This document shows positions 25,179 through 38,800 of a stretch of 64,000 nucleotides of DNA, piece by piece (position 1 is the first letter of the stretch; every line of letters starts with the position of its first letter). The stretch covers positions 64,116,667-64,180,666 of the forward strand of contig NC_088714.1 in the NCBI RefSeq assembly GCF_963576615.1, in the 5' to 3' direction. The position numbers and the translations under genes are program-made. Source of the DNA: Watersipora subatra. Its lineage: Eukaryota; Bryozoa; Gymnolaemata; Cheilostomatida; Watersiporidae. The notes under the pieces are model-generated. The model searched no databases. It was not told the DNA's origin and saw only the letters and a program-made list of their open reading frames with translations.

Positions 25179-25575
25179 GACCCCGAATCTAAATTTCAAG
25201 TGCTCAAGTTATTATGGCTTCATGCTCAGCACAATCGATTCTTATCAGAATGTACATAGAGAATGCATGAAACTTTGTGGGAACAATAATAATGTTCGGA
25301 AGTTGCCTTTCCATTAAGATAATCACAGGGCTTTTATACATTATAGGATGACTTCTGTTATCAGTTCGTGCATTCTTTAAATTCTCTTTGTATATGTTTT
25401 GTCACATTGGCATTCCAATTAAATGACACTCTGAGTCAACTATTCTTGCAGGTCAATGTCCAGATAATCTGTTTTTACTATTTTCTCATTATTGACTATA
25501 TTTATTACCTGAGCAAAAGAAATTTATTTAGTTTTCCGTCCAATTTTAATTGTCTCATAAATGGTGGATGTTGGA

Positions 25576-25581
25576 AATAAA
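25576..25581 (+). terminator. Candidate MNS1 polyadenylation signal
   Basis: First canonical AATAAA after the MNS1 stop, about 400 bases downstream. It is the best candidate for the 3-prime end but is not proven by sequence alone. Confidence 0.5.
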
Positions 25582-25599
25582 CTAGGAAAACATTATTTA

Positions 25600-28182
25600 A
25601 TGTTAGTTAAACATGAGTATTTATTATAGCAACTATTTAATGTGTAATGTGTCACTTCCCTATTATCTGTGGTTTGCTATAAATTAGATAACCAAATAAG
25701 GCAAGAAAAAAAAACTCTGCCAAGGTCTTTTGGTGCAACCGCCAGTCTGTTATCATTCTTGTTATTATTAGCCAGTCATTATTCTTGCTTCAAGTTCAGG
25801 CCATACAAGGTTTTCTTTTTGTCAGTGCAATGTATAGTGGGATACATGTACCAGCAGATTCGTCAGAGTAGGCTTGCTCAGAAGCAAAGGCATTTGAAAC
25901 ATTGATCAATTGCCTTTATTAAATGGTATATTGACTATATTCTGAGAGCTCGAGCTGGAAATTGGGCTACCACGGCTAGTTAGCTTCAACTGACAAAACA
26001 GATATTTATCGCCGATTGTGTAGTGATCAGCGTATACAACGGGTTGTCCTATTTTCACAAAACAATTTGAAATTGTCAACGCATTTTGCTCGCTTTACTT
26101 GTTTCGTATCGAATTAATACATCACGCAAAAGTGTAAACAGGATGACTAACATGGGGGGCGTGTTTAATACGGACTTTTGATTGGTAGATGATTTTTATC
26201 GATCGTCATAACTACGCACGCGTACTTTCGTTGTCTGGCTAAAAAGGAGTTAGCTTCTTCAACGACTGCACGTGCGCATACATAAACATTACGTTTTCAG
26301 TTGTAGGTGAAAATAATATAACGAGCAAAAAACTATTATCGGTAAAATTGATACTTTTTGTTCTATAGTCCTGCCTAATTTGCATGCGTGCAACTTTCAT
26401 TGAATCACGGGAATTTATTGGCTGGCTAGTGTTTGGGGTTTCGTCATCTATTAATAATGATTATTTATATGTTAGTACTTGTCGTTTGCTGTCCTTTTAA
26501 GTTGATTTGTATCTTTAAGTTTTATTGTATTATTTTTCTGCAGCTAGTTGCAACATTGTTATTATCTGTTTTGTATTTAGATTCAGTGTGACGATGTCAC
26601 ATGAGTGGTGAGTCGTGTATCAAAAAATTTCCAATATTGTCTACTCGGCGAATATTATTTGTTTAGTTAGCCTACCCATTTTAACATGCAGATCAAATGC
26701 CGTAACTAATGGACATTTTATGCTTGACTTCAACAATTTTAAATGCTTTGAGTGCAATCTAGTTTGCATTCAATATCATTTTTTACTTTCTGTCCCGATG
26801 ATCGTTCATCTGCTACAATAAAAAAGATAATTCAATTTTAAACCAAAACTGAAGAACGACTTATGGTTTAGCTTTTACGTACAAGTAACCCAAAAATGCT
26901 GCTAGCAGTGTTAATAATTACTATAACAACTGTTTGGTAATTTTTTGGTTTGGCCCAATGAAGTTACATCCAGTTCACTGTATGTGTGACAATCAACCTT
27001 GAGTCATGAAATTCACTCATCTCCGACCATTTTTACTAGAACGCATCTTATGCAAAATTATTTTTAAAGAAGTAACTACTCCAATGCATGTTTTCTTGGA
27101 AGCATGAAAGCACAGCGGTTCTATTTATGAACAGTTGTCGCTTAATACTTGTGTGACTTGGCAGAGAGTGGGGATACTGGAATTCTATACAAATTTTGAT
27201 ATTGTAGAAGAGTTGTCAAGTGCAAAGCTGTATTCTCTTGCAATCATTCAAGTAGATGTTTATGATTGACTTGTTCAATCAGAGTAATTTGTACCGTGCA
27301 TTGTTCGGTAGTCTTTTTTCATTAGTCAGAATCTAGTTATGACTAGAATTTAGTTCTCCTAGTTCCGACAGTGTTCATCGCTAATTGTTCAGTAGAAGGA
27401 ATGCCATACTTCTATCAAGAAGCATGTACTCTAACATCAAGCTTCTTCTGCTCAATTCTAGGTCTTCTAAACTGCCTCGGCTTAATAAAGCTTGAGATAT
27501 CTTCAACTTAGTCATTTATTTGAAGTACAAATTCTAACTATAAATAATAAAGCAAATCTACACATACCCTAAAACCTCAAATTGAGTACCATGGCGCTGT
27601 ATTTTTTAACCTTCCCTCTATAGCGGCGGTCAATCGGAGGCGGCGTTCAAATAGAGGCTGGCAATCTATTAGAGGTTTTACGGTATGTTTGTTACAAGGA
27701 TTATTTTACAGATGATTACTGACTCTGAGATTTTTGTACAAAGTATATTTATATGACTCTAAAAAGATCTATTCTTTGTCATTGTTTTCTGCTTGTAATG
27801 AATTTTCCTGCTTTTATAAACTTATCTGACCTCCATTAGACAGGAAAGTCATTAAATTGAAATATCAATCACAGTTCAGTAAATGTGCAACTAAAAATCT
27901 TTTAGTTAACTGCTTATCCTTTAAATTGGATGCTTTTTACTCTTTACTGTAGATGCTTTATTTTAGGTCTAAAAGTTCTAGAAACTTTGGTTTTCATATG
28001 CTTGAATAAAAATCTCAATAAAGCTGTTAAAATATCTGTAAGGTAGGAGTTAAAAACTCCAAAATGCTCAGCAATATAGACTTGTTAACCTGGTCAGTTA
28101 AGTCGCAACTTAATTTGGATCTGTTTCCTTTTTTCCAGTCATTCTCATAATGACATCTTCTATATTTTTGCAAATTGTTTAA
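25600..28182. other. Intergenic DNA between MNS1 and arginase, with a transposon scrap
   Basis: Mostly unannotatable AT-rich DNA. A GC-richer stretch at 26150-26300, with ACGCACGCGTAC and ACTGCACGTGCGCA, could be a promoter for a non-coding first exon of the arginase gene, whose coding exon 1 is preceded by a splice-acceptor-like sequence. At about 27588-27683 lies a scrap ending CTATTAGAGGTTTTACGGTA. It matches one end of the mariner-like element at 58415-59195. Confidence 0.45.
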
Positions 28183-29123
28183 AGCACATAAATTACATAA
28201 TTTTTTTATTATATATTTCAATACATCAGAGTCTTGGCTTTCAAATGAGCCTATATTCAATACACAAATAATAGTAGAACTATGAAACACAAGGCGTCAA
28301 AAGTATGTCCTGCAAAAATAAACACTTGGTTCAGGTTTTCAAAATGTGATGTCACAATTATTATTTAGCCTTAGGTAGTCGATCCCTTTCGCTGCCATTG
28401 AGGCTGCGCTTTTCTGTAACAATCGGTGCTGTTAAACCCAGAGAGCGCTAATAATAAACTAGGATTCTAGATAATCAACAATGCCTGGGATCGTGCTAAC
28501 GCCCCCGACCAATACAAACACATGTTCTGGGTTAATTAATTATGCTTCAATAAATGTACTGTCGTTGATAAAGGTAATGAAATCACATCAATTAAATTAT
28601 GACCTGCGGTTGCGTTGCCCTAGGACTATTTGTCAATCGCACTTTCGGAGATCACGCAATGCTTGAAACTAATTAGTCTCAGTCGCGACCCTCAACATCA
28701 CAATGAAATGAGAGGGCTAGTGCATAATAGCATCGGGAAAACATAGTATCGTGCTTGGAATCTGAGTTATTTATCATAGAAATAATCTGTACATGGAGAA
28801 CTAATGACGCTGATTCCTTTGTCATCTTCATTGGTTCTCTGGAGTTGTCCTATCTTCGCCTGACACTAGCGGCATTATTGTTGTTGATAAATATAAGCAG
28901 TAAGCAATAAAATAGGCAATAAGAGCACACAACACTGCATATGAAAATTGTGACGTCATAATTTGCGAGCCTATGCCAGTAAACTTTTCTGCGGTAGAGC
29001 TCTGGGGAAATCCTATAAACACCAACCAATGTCTGTCTCACCATGGTAAAGAATAGCTCATTCGAAAGCCAAGACTCTGGTGTATTGAAATATACAATAA
29101 AAAAATTATGTAATTTATGTGCT
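28183..29123. mobile_element. TTAA-flanked palindromic element, 941 bp
   Basis: Inverted ends AGCACATAAATTACATAATT (left) and its complement ending at 29123, with arms of about 75 bp. TTAA stands directly outside each end (28179-28182 and 29124-29127). Matching arms run inward to GACTCTGG/TGTATTGAAATAT and GAAAGCCAAG. The interior has no recognisable transposase, so it is a non-autonomous element of a TTAA-targeting group such as piggyBac or Kolobok. Confidence 0.8.
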
Positions 29124-29127
29124 TTAA

Positions 29128-30815
29128 GCAATTTTTGGTAAAATTATTTAATAGCAAATTAGCAAATATATTGGATATTTGGAGCAAAATATTTTGGCAA
29201 TTTAACTCTAAAACCGTTTTGGGTTTATAGCAGAGTGCCAGAATCTTAATAGAATTGCAACAGAAGCAATTATTGTAATAATAATAAAATTATTATTATA
29301 ATACTAAAATAATAATAATAACCTTATTTAATAAATACTTTGATATAATAATTTATTTTAGAAGGTTATTGTTGTATTATTATTGAATTATGGTTATTAT
29401 GGATAGAATTCAAAGTAGACATCAGATGTAAAAAAATTAATCGACTGTGTATACAGACACACTGACTGACTAGCTATTTAATCTTCGGATAAAAAAATGA
29501 CTGAATAAAAAACATCAAGATACTGCATAATGTTAATCGTAAAGTCAGCTCTTAATTAAGGTGTCTCGTTTCTGGTTTAATCTACTGAAGAATGTAACTA
29601 AGTGAGAATAATAAAGTTTAAAATACTGTAGCATGTTACTAAGTGAGTGTCATAGATGAGTCTATGCCATTGATCTAAAAATGTTTGATATGTATAAGCA
29701 TATCCGTATCGGAATGAGATGTTGTTTTCAGTCATCTCACATTTACTGGTCTTCATCTAGTTCCTTAGGTTCAACTAACATGATAGCGAAGCTTTTGTCC
29801 TTTCTATAAATATTGAAGTATATAGTGCTTTGTTCTTAACAAGCAGGTTCTTGAAAAGCTGTACCCAGCATTCATTTTGCTGTTCAAATCCGACTATTGA
29901 GGGAAGTAAAATCATTTGTCTGCTGGCAGAATTGTGTTACGCAATTTGATATGTAGTCCCTCTACCCTATGTAGGATGTATGTCTCAGTCCAATACTTCA
30001 TGAAACAATGACGCTGAAAGCACATTGGAGAACTCTTGTGTGAATTCATTGTCAAATTAGCATGCATGACACTGCCACTGACACTAGTGGTGAGCATAAC
30101 GATTGCTTGACAGTTTTCCTAACCAGTTTGTCACGAGCATCTAACTAAGCATCAGAGTATGTTTTAGAACAAAACCTAAAATGCACCTATGTATCATCAA
30201 CCATTAAGAATATTAATTAAGAATTAAATTTACAATTTAAATTACAAGCTCCCTAATAAATTTTATTTATATTAAAAGGAAAGATTATACTCGTCTGTGA
30301 ACTCTCCAGTGTCCTTCATGCAGAGTTTGTTAAAAGGCTGACTCTTCACATTTAGTCTTCATTTTGCGTCCAATTACCACACTGCCTTACACAATGCTCA
30401 ATTCTGTGTTGTACACAATGCCCAAAACTGTTACTGCACACATTGCTCAACCCAATTTCATACACAATGCTCAACCAAGCTGTATAGCTGTGCGATATGA
30501 GTTTTCTGCATATTGACACGATATGCAATAAATATCGATGATACCGATATTCGATACAATATTTGCATTCCTAATGAATAATGTTAGGTGTTGTAGTTGC
30601 ATAAATGAAGAGTTTATTGTAATAAAACCAAAAGTTGGAAAACAACTACATGTAAATAACATTAAACTCAATTACTCGAAAAATTGAAAACAAACAAAAC
30701 AAATTAAATCATATGAGGCACACCACATCCACATTAAGTGATCTAGTGTGAAGACAACTACGTGGTAACTGGAAACAATCTACTTCAAACTAAAAACACC
30801 AAAATAAACTACAGC
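29128..30815. other. AT-rich intergenic stretch
   Basis: Contains a dense ATT/AAT trinucleotide-rich patch at about 29265-29400 and otherwise no gene or complete element. From about 30490 the sequence has repeated ATATCGAT-type motifs (GCGATATG, ATATCGATGATACCGATATT). Similar motifs at 32380-32470 lie beyond the next element, so the two stretches may be ends of an older element around it. Confidence 0.4.
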
Positions 30816-30819
30816 TTAA

Positions 30820-32050
30820 AGAATAGAGAAAGCATAATATTTTTATGCTTTATTATTTATCTTGAGGTGTTGACTGATGTTCTAAAAAAAGAATCAAGGA
30901 GATTGACCAACCCGAAGCTGAGATATAGCCAGCCAAACACAGGTCTACCAAAAAACATAAGTGTTTTGGTAATCATCAATATATGACGTATGAAATCGAC
31001 TTGTGTGCCATTGGTCTATTAAGCCAACTAATGCGCTCTCCTATAACAATCACGACGTTTTAATTGGTTTAATCCCTGGAAGTATAGAACAATCAAATTG
31101 GGCCTAACAATCATTGCTCTGAGAATTCCGAACCAGTCCCTTTGACGTGTAGATTAGTTTTAGAATAAAATAATTACACGCATCTATTATTTTGCAACAT
31201 TCTGCTATCACTTTCTACAAATTATATTAGTTACATCATTTATTCTATCCGCAGTTATATTATTATTTTGTATAATATGCGTTATGATTATTATATTAAT
31301 CATAAAAAATAATCATAGTTAAGATAATAGATCAATAGAAAAATCAAATCAAAAGTTATCGTTTTCTTTTCTTACAGCAAGAGCAGCACAGTCAAGTTAT
31401 TCTTTTCAAGATTATGGCTGTAGTGAACTTACAGTCTGTTAATAGTGACGATATTCATGAAAATCAACTAAATGCTGCAGTAAATACACAATAGAAAAAT
31501 GATGAATGAACAAAAATTCACATTCTCATTTCTTATTCTAAACGAACTGCAATCGCGGATGTCACATATAGACTATACACGCGCCGTTCGTTGAACAGAG
31601 GATCTTCGGAGCATATCCGTGGAGATCGAGTTAAAATTTGAAGCACAATAGTCAAAATCTGCCCTTCTGTTTTGAAAAATCACGGCGAGGGGTTGTGGGC
31701 AAATACCTTTACCACACAATGTTTGCTTGATTTTCCTGAGAAACCAGAGCTAGTCTGTAAATTATTTACTATCGCGAGAAGCGTTTCACATCTCGTAACC
31801 AAAACAATCATTGTACGTAATGGCGGTAAGGGTGCACAACTCTGGCACTTGAACATTAAGTCGATTTTATACGTCACAGTTTTCGGGATTTTCGAAGGGT
31901 TTTCCTCCGATTCTTTATTAGGTAGACCTGTGTTTGGCTGGCTATATCTCAGCTTCTAGTGGGTCAATCTCCTTGATTCTTTTTTTAGAACATCAGTCAA
32001 CACCTCAAGATAACTAATAAAGCATAATAATATTATGCTTTCTCTATTCT
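30820..32050. mobile_element. TTAA-flanked palindromic element, 1231 bp
   Basis: Starts AGAATAGAGAAAGCATAATA at 30820 and ends with its complement at 32050. TTAA lies directly outside both ends (30816-30819 and 32051-32054). The inverted arms are about 135 bp and nearly identical, through TTGAGGTGTTGACTGATG and CAGCCAAACACAGGTCTACC. An open frame inside (31672-31959) has no recognised domain. The close match of the arms suggests a fairly recent copy. Confidence 0.88.
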
Positions 32051-32461
32051 TTAACACAAATGACTACAACAAACTGAAAATCTAACTACAACTTTCTACT
32101 ATTGTGAAAAACCTTTGCGAGGGACAGTCATAGCCGGTTTCAAGCATTGCAGTATAAAACCCTATTTCCATTGCAGACTTCAACCTCAATGAAACACTTT
32201 GTCGTCCTACGACTTTCTTGCGCCACGATTAATGTGTAGTGGCAATAGCACTTGTGGCTGTCCATTTAATTAGTCTTGACACAACAAGCAATAAATCGCT
32301 CATAAACTTATCAATATTTATTGTTTCATTGTAAATAGTGGTTTATTAGCAGTAAAAACAAATTAGCCATAAATATGCCTTATATCGATATAAGCTTAGC
32401 ATTACATGGCCATGTTGATATAGCATTAACATTGACATGAATCGATATGTTGATAGATATC

Positions 32462-32465
32462 GATA

Positions 32466-32497
<32 letters not shown>

Positions 32498-32524
32498 ATT
32501 ATATGTATATATATATATATATAT
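32462..32524. repeat. AT dinucleotide microsatellite
   Basis: Runs of (TA)n with short interruptions such as TATACATATATATA. No other feature. Confidence 0.9.
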
Positions 32525-33119
32525 GGCAACTTCTAGACTATGACCTCAACAACTTCTGCTTTTGTTAGGTCTATCACCTGTTAGGACTTTCACGAATCGC
32601 ACACTAGAAGAAGACATGAGAAAAACCGATACTAAGCTCAAACCCCTAACCTTTCTAGATCAATGCAAGATGGCCACATTGTTGCTTTTTAACTGGGTAT
32701 TCTTGTGATTCCTGTGTGTTGTGTGGTAGAGGACTGAATATGTTCTTATAAAATCTATAAACAGTCCAGCATTAATTTGGAGGATTTTCCACCATTACAA
32801 AGTTGCAAAATTTTGTTGTTGTAAGTTAGTAAACATTGACACGAGAAATTTAGCAGCCCGAGCAGTGCATTCTGGGAAAAACAACCAATCAAAGTGTACC
32901 TCGCGTGTGATAGTCTTAATACAGCAAGTCTAGCATTACCGCTCAGCGTTAACTCGCTCAGCGCAGATTGGTAGCACACAGTACAATATCGCACTACATA
33001 TCGCCTAGTATTTCTGCCCCTTAGTAATTATTAACTACTAAGTGGTGATTTTTTCTACTGCTTTTCTAGAAGTTTGTTACAGGCATCAAATTGCTGCTCT
33101 TCGCTAGATACTTGAAGGT

Positions 33120-33900
33120 CTTACGTATGATCAACTGTGTTGTGCACATATCCAGTCCTTGAGTCTGCAACATTGTACTCTTTCAGGTCTCACTGGTGAT
33201 GTATTTTATGTGGATGTAGCTGACTAGACAGTGATGGCCTTTGAGTCTCATCGATTGCTTCATCTATTGAGATTGATTTGGAGAGATCATAACCTTATTG
33301 CCACCTAGCTGTCAAATGTTCCACCACTTTCTTAAACTTATATTGAGGCTCATAACCTCTGCTCGAGTGTGAAGGCTCATCAGCACTATAAGAAATGAAA
33401 AATGTGACCATGAGGTTGAAAATGCCTTCTTTCATACTCTCTCGAAATAATGGTTGGTTTTGGTTGGGATACTTGCTATCAAAGCAACTTGCATTGTTTG
33501 GAACTCTACACAAGCCCTTATTTAGACAGCCAAATAAATGATCCTAGTCGCTCCTCTGTAGCATTTCCCCATAAATACAGTTTGGACTGTGGTCACAGAA
33601 CTTTCATTTTTGTGCTCCATTTTCTGATCCTTCAGTGATAGTAACCGACGTATTAGAGCTAGTAGGATGAGTATTGTTTGTATTGGAGTTGCTATTATGA
33701 GATACTCCTCTAGTATTCACAACAGCACTAGTGGATATAGCGTTATCATTGTCCAAGCTACAATAAGCAGCACTTTTCTCTGTTTCTCTGTATATTTAAA
33801 GTTCTTTGGAGTTTACAACGCCACCGTCATCTGAATTACTATCATATTGATCAGTTAAAAGATCAATGACCACCGCAGGACCAAATAAAGTTTTCCTTTT
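33120..33900 (-). pseudogene. Decayed piggyBac transposase
   Basis: Minus-strand frames match the N-terminal half of piggyBac transposases. Near 33890-33800 is an acidic stretch, LLTDQYDSNSDDGG. At 33510-33300 lie NQPLFRESMKEGIFNLMVTF and YEPQYKFKKVVEHL, corresponding to the family helix before the catalytic core. At 33285-33190 DEAIDETQRPSLSSQLHPHK lines up residue for residue with the family motif DEAM..FKGR.SLKQY.P.KP. Stops and at least two frame changes interrupt it and the rest of the catalytic core is missing. Terminal repeats were not located. It sits between TTAA-flanked elements that such a transposase could in principle have moved. Confidence 0.7.
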
Positions 33901-35886
33901 TCATTTTTTATTTTAAATGCTGAGTTGCATGCTGACTGCTTTTTCGATCTTTCATTTTTTCGAAGGAAATGTGTCTTCGTATTTCTTTAGCTTGTAGCAT
34001 AAAGCAATGCTCCTCAGATAATCATTTTTTATCGTGAATCATTGATAGATATTTTGCCGACAATATTTAAAACTTACGAACATTCTTATCTTTTTATTGC
34101 TACTAGACCATGCCTTTATAAACTTACCGAAAACGGTGCTGATATTGTTTCCCTATGGAACCGATAAAAGACAGGTCATTTCCCAAGGACATGGTTAATA
34201 CTAACAGATTTTATTACCAAATATCTTGAAAATGAAAGTATCTTTGTCCACCTATAAATAGTGTTTTTTGTTAAACCCAGTTTTCATTGTCATTTCAAAG
34301 CCTATCTTATTTGAAACTGGCTTGCATTGTAAGTGAATAAAGTGAAGTCGAGATAGAATCAACTATTTGAGCCAAACACAGATATGTCTGTGTCATCTCT
34401 ACTGTCATTGACCAACATGTTCATTCTGAAACGAAGCATCAACAATGCTTAGGAGGAATTTGATTGGTTTGTGCAGCCAGACCTTCAAGGTCTACCATAT
34501 TATGGTACATGTTCAGCAGTAGGCATTTCATGTCCTTGCTAGTAAGGCCAATCAACATGCTAAGCACTGTCTAGCTATGGTTGATAAAGAATCTATCAAC
34601 AAGATATAAGTACATAATTGTTTCAGCCTTGCTGATTGGACTAGCCAGTTTGATCCCAGGCAGATAAAACATTTTCCAGTGCTCTATTAAATTTGTGATG
34701 GGAAACAAATATTTGCTTACCGATAAGATAGCTGTTGCTAGACAGCTGGGCAACACTTAGTTTGTACTATAGCATGTCTACTTGTTTGTACTTGGCATCT
34801 ATTTAGGCTATTCAGAGTTTCCTTGCGAAATTTTCCATATAAAAAGAAAAACCTATTTGCGGTACATCATGTATTTTTTAACCAATGCAACGGTCATGAT
34901 TGTACAGGCAATAAAGCAGTCATGATTGTACAGGCAATAAAGCAGTCATGATTGTACAGGCAATAATGCAGTCATGATTGTACAGGCAATAAAGCATATT
35001 TCGCAGCTGGTAATGATTGAGGTATTGATTTAGGTTTCAGGTTGTTGTTTCCAGTACTCACTTTAAGCTAATTGAAGTTTTCTAATCAAGTTGATTAAAA
35101 TCCTAATACCCAACGAATCTTTGTCATTGCCAATTCTAGATATTAGCTCCTGGCTTATTTGTAAGTTAACTTTTAACACGGGCGTTAAACCAAAGCCTCG
35201 TAGTTCTACTTATAACTTGCTGACAACAATGATGTTTCAATGGCTTATCATTGTGCCATTGCGAGGCTTCGACTTTCATTTACACATGCTTTAGCAAAAG
35301 TCTTTAGGTTATATTTGTGAGGAACAGTCAACTTTGATGGTCCTATTGCAAGTGTTGTTTATACCCAGAGTCACGATATACAATAATGCGATATACAATA
35401 ATGCGGATGTAAAGGAAACATGTCAACAGTGTTTCTATTAATAGCCAACAGTTAGGGTCAAAGGATGGTCATTATGCTTGCATCATTGTTTACAAGTTGA
35501 TTGATAAGCCTGTGTTCCCAACATTGTCTCAGTAGCTTGACATATGTGTAAGGCTTTACTTGGAGTTGTTCATTCCTTTATCTATTTATGAAATTCTTGA
35601 CATCCATTTTAATCAGGACCTTTCATTCAATGATTACATTCTATTAGCCTTAGTAATCACAGAATGTGATGAAGCAATCGCTGTGTAAGGCAGAATACTA
35701 TTCAATATAGCTTTTTGGTCCATCCTACTTTCTATGTAGTTTTATGAAAATGTTGAGCGCATTTGTGTTTCCTGTTTTGTATTTTCAATGTGTGTTCCTA
35801 TGGGATCATCTAGGTCCACAGTGTTTTTACGTGGATTATGACATACACAAGCTTTATTTTTGTGGTACCAGGTGTTCACAGCAAAC
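33901..35886. other. Region upstream of arginase coding exon 1
   Basis: No gene recognised apart from a 26-bp tandem repeat listed separately. The last bases before the arginase ATG, CTTTATTTTTGTGGTACCAG, look like a splice acceptor at about 35874. So at least one upstream non-coding exon probably lies in this region or further left. Confidence 0.4.
34893..34996. repeat. 26-bp tandem repeat, 4 copies
   Basis: Unit GTCATGATTGTACAGGCAAT plus six bases, copies starting at 34893, 34919, 34945 and 34971, nearly identical. Confidence 0.95.
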
Positions 35887-38800
35887 ATGTTTCGCCGAGC
35901 ATTCTTCACACGCCCACTGGGCCAACAACTGAGACAAATATCATTGAGTGAGTGTGCTGAAGGAGCTCCACCTCTCCAACTGTCTCACAAGAGCGCTGTT
36001 GGAGTTATTGGTCTTCCCTTCAACAAAGGGCAGGTGAGTTTGCACCCTGTCAGCGCTCAGATAAGTAAACGGAAGCGTTAGGTTTGTTCTGTAACTAATT
36101 TTATTTATATGACATCACTTATTCATTTTGATCACATTGTCAATCACTTTCTGCAACCCCAGTTACTATGGAAACTGAGTAAATAAATGGCTGGTTCTTC
36201 CCATGCAGTTGATTGGTCGTTGTTATTCATTCACCAACACAGCTATCTACTCCAAGAATCCTGAGTCAATTAATCACTGGTTGTCTCCCCCTATTTTCCT
36301 TAGCTTCAACCTGGCCTCTTGCTTTGAGCTTTAAAGGTTGACTTGCAATAAAATTCACATTACAATTATTTCGTATCAAAAAATTCACCATGTCATACTC
36401 TGCTGTGTTGTAGGTCCAAAATATGTGGAAATGGGATTGCAAGCTTTTAAAAGCTCAAAAACAAACAGTTAATTGCAGCCATTACGAAAAGTTTGTAGTT
36501 TGAAATCCCTTTATTTCGACGACGTACTCAACTCGACGTTGTTATTGTTTTGACACGTGATGTTATCACATGAAATTAAAGGCCAATAAAAGGCTCGATA
36601 TAAAACATTTCGTAGCACTAGTTTATGACAAACACGTCGGGTTCTACCGGAAAGCTCTTATCAAATATAAATGCTCGCTACCTTACAGTTTCGCTTCAGT
36701 TTGGTCTAATCATCTAGCTGTAATCTGATCATGTGACCGATACTTCTTGCCAAATAGTGCGAATAATTTCTTCAGCATTTTCGACTATCACAGGTGACCA
36801 ACAGGCTTGTCATATTTATCAGAGGTTGATATGCACTCCTTCGAGCTAAGGTTAAAAAATTAATAATTTTTTACGGTTGGTTTTAAGATATCAGTGTTCA
36901 AAGTGACAGCATTACAATGATGTTGAAATAGACACGTAAGGACAGTAGACATGGCTTTATTGAATGCGTGAAGTATATTTGTGAAAACATTTCGACGAAT
37001 AAGGTTGCATGTAAGTGTAAACAGAGCCGTTTTGGAGAAAGGATTCCAACCTACGGCGTTTTCATGATAGCTGCTATTAACTGTTCGTTTTTTAGCTTGT
37101 AAGAGCGTGTAATCACATTTTCACATATTTTGCACCCACAACACAGCAGAGTAAGACATGGTGAATCTTTTGATACCAAGTAACTGTAATGTGAAGTTAG
37201 TTGCAAGTCTACCTTTAAAGGTTGGCTTGCAACAAAATTCACATTACAGTTATTTGGTATCAAAAGATTCACCATGTCTTACTTTGTTGTGTTGTAGGTG
37301 CCAAATATGTGGAAATATGATTACAAGCTCATAAAAGCTCAAAAACGAAAAGCCGCCGTAGATTGGAATCTGTTTATTTCTCTTATGTTGTCATTACAGT
37401 TTGGTTATTGTCTTGTCATGTTCTCACATGAATTGAAAGGCCAATAAAAAACTCAATATAAAACTTGTAGCACTAATTTATGATAAACACTTCGGGTTTT
37501 ACCGAAGACCCCGTATCAAATATAGATGCTCGCTACTTTACAGTTTTGCTTCGGCTTAGTCTAATCGGCAAGTCGTAATCTGATCATGTGACCCAATACT
37601 TCGCAAATAATTTCTGCAGCACTTCTCGATTATCACAGGTGACCTACAGGCTCGTCATGATTATCAGACAATGGTATGTACTCCTTCGAGCTAAGGTTAA
37701 AAAATTAAACGAGTTTTTAGGGTAAGCTATAAGATATCGCTGCTAAAAGTGACAGCATTACAATGACGATAAAACAGACGAGTAAGAACAATAGACATGG
37801 TATTATTGAATGCGTGAAGTATATTTGTGAAAATATTTCGACGAATAAGGTTGCAGAAAGTGTAAACAGAAACCATCTACCACAACCATGTCACATTTGA
37901 GCCGTTTTGGAAAGAAAATCCAAACTACAGCAGTCTTGTGTGGCTGCGATTAACTGTTCGTTTTTTAGCTTTCAAGAGCTTGTAATCACATTTCCACATA
38001 TTTTGCACCTACAACACAACGGAGTAAGACATGGTGAATCTTTTGATATCAAATAACTGTAATATGAATTTTGTTGCAAGTCAACCTTTAAGGCTTGCGA
38101 TGGCAGGTTATAGTATCAGTAGGGATACACTAATCCTACACATCAAATGTTTTAAAAGAGGCCTAGGATTCTAAGCTTGTTTACGCAATTGCTAGAGGCT
38201 AGTTCTGTATGCAAACAACCAGTCATTTCACGACACAAATAAACGATAAATTTGCTCAAAATAACATTCCAGCGAGCAATATTTCTTTCGATTAACTTTT
38301 CGGAGCCACTTTGCCAGGTTTTGTTTACTTTGCTTTTGATTATATCATGATTTTGTTCACGAATCTTTGTTTTAATGCGTTCAAAGTCCACCACACTTCT
38401 CCACATCTCTAGCATCTCCACATCTCTAGCATCTCCACATTTCTAGCATCTCCACATCTCTAGCCATATCAAAGTCTACCACACTTCTCCACATCTCCAG
38501 CCATATCAAAGTCTACCACACTTCTCCACATCTCCAGCCATATCAAAGTCTACCACACTTCTCCACATCTCCAGCCATATCAAAGTCTACCACACTTCTC
38601 CACATCTCTAGCCATATCAAAGTCTACCACACTTCTCTACATCTCTAGCCATATCAAAGTCTACCACACTTCTCCACATCTCTAGCCATATCAAAGTCTA
38701 CCACACTTCTCTACATCTCTAGCCATATCAAAGTCTACCACACTTCTCCACATCTCCAGCCATATCAAAGTCTACCACACTTCTCCACATCTCTAGCCAT

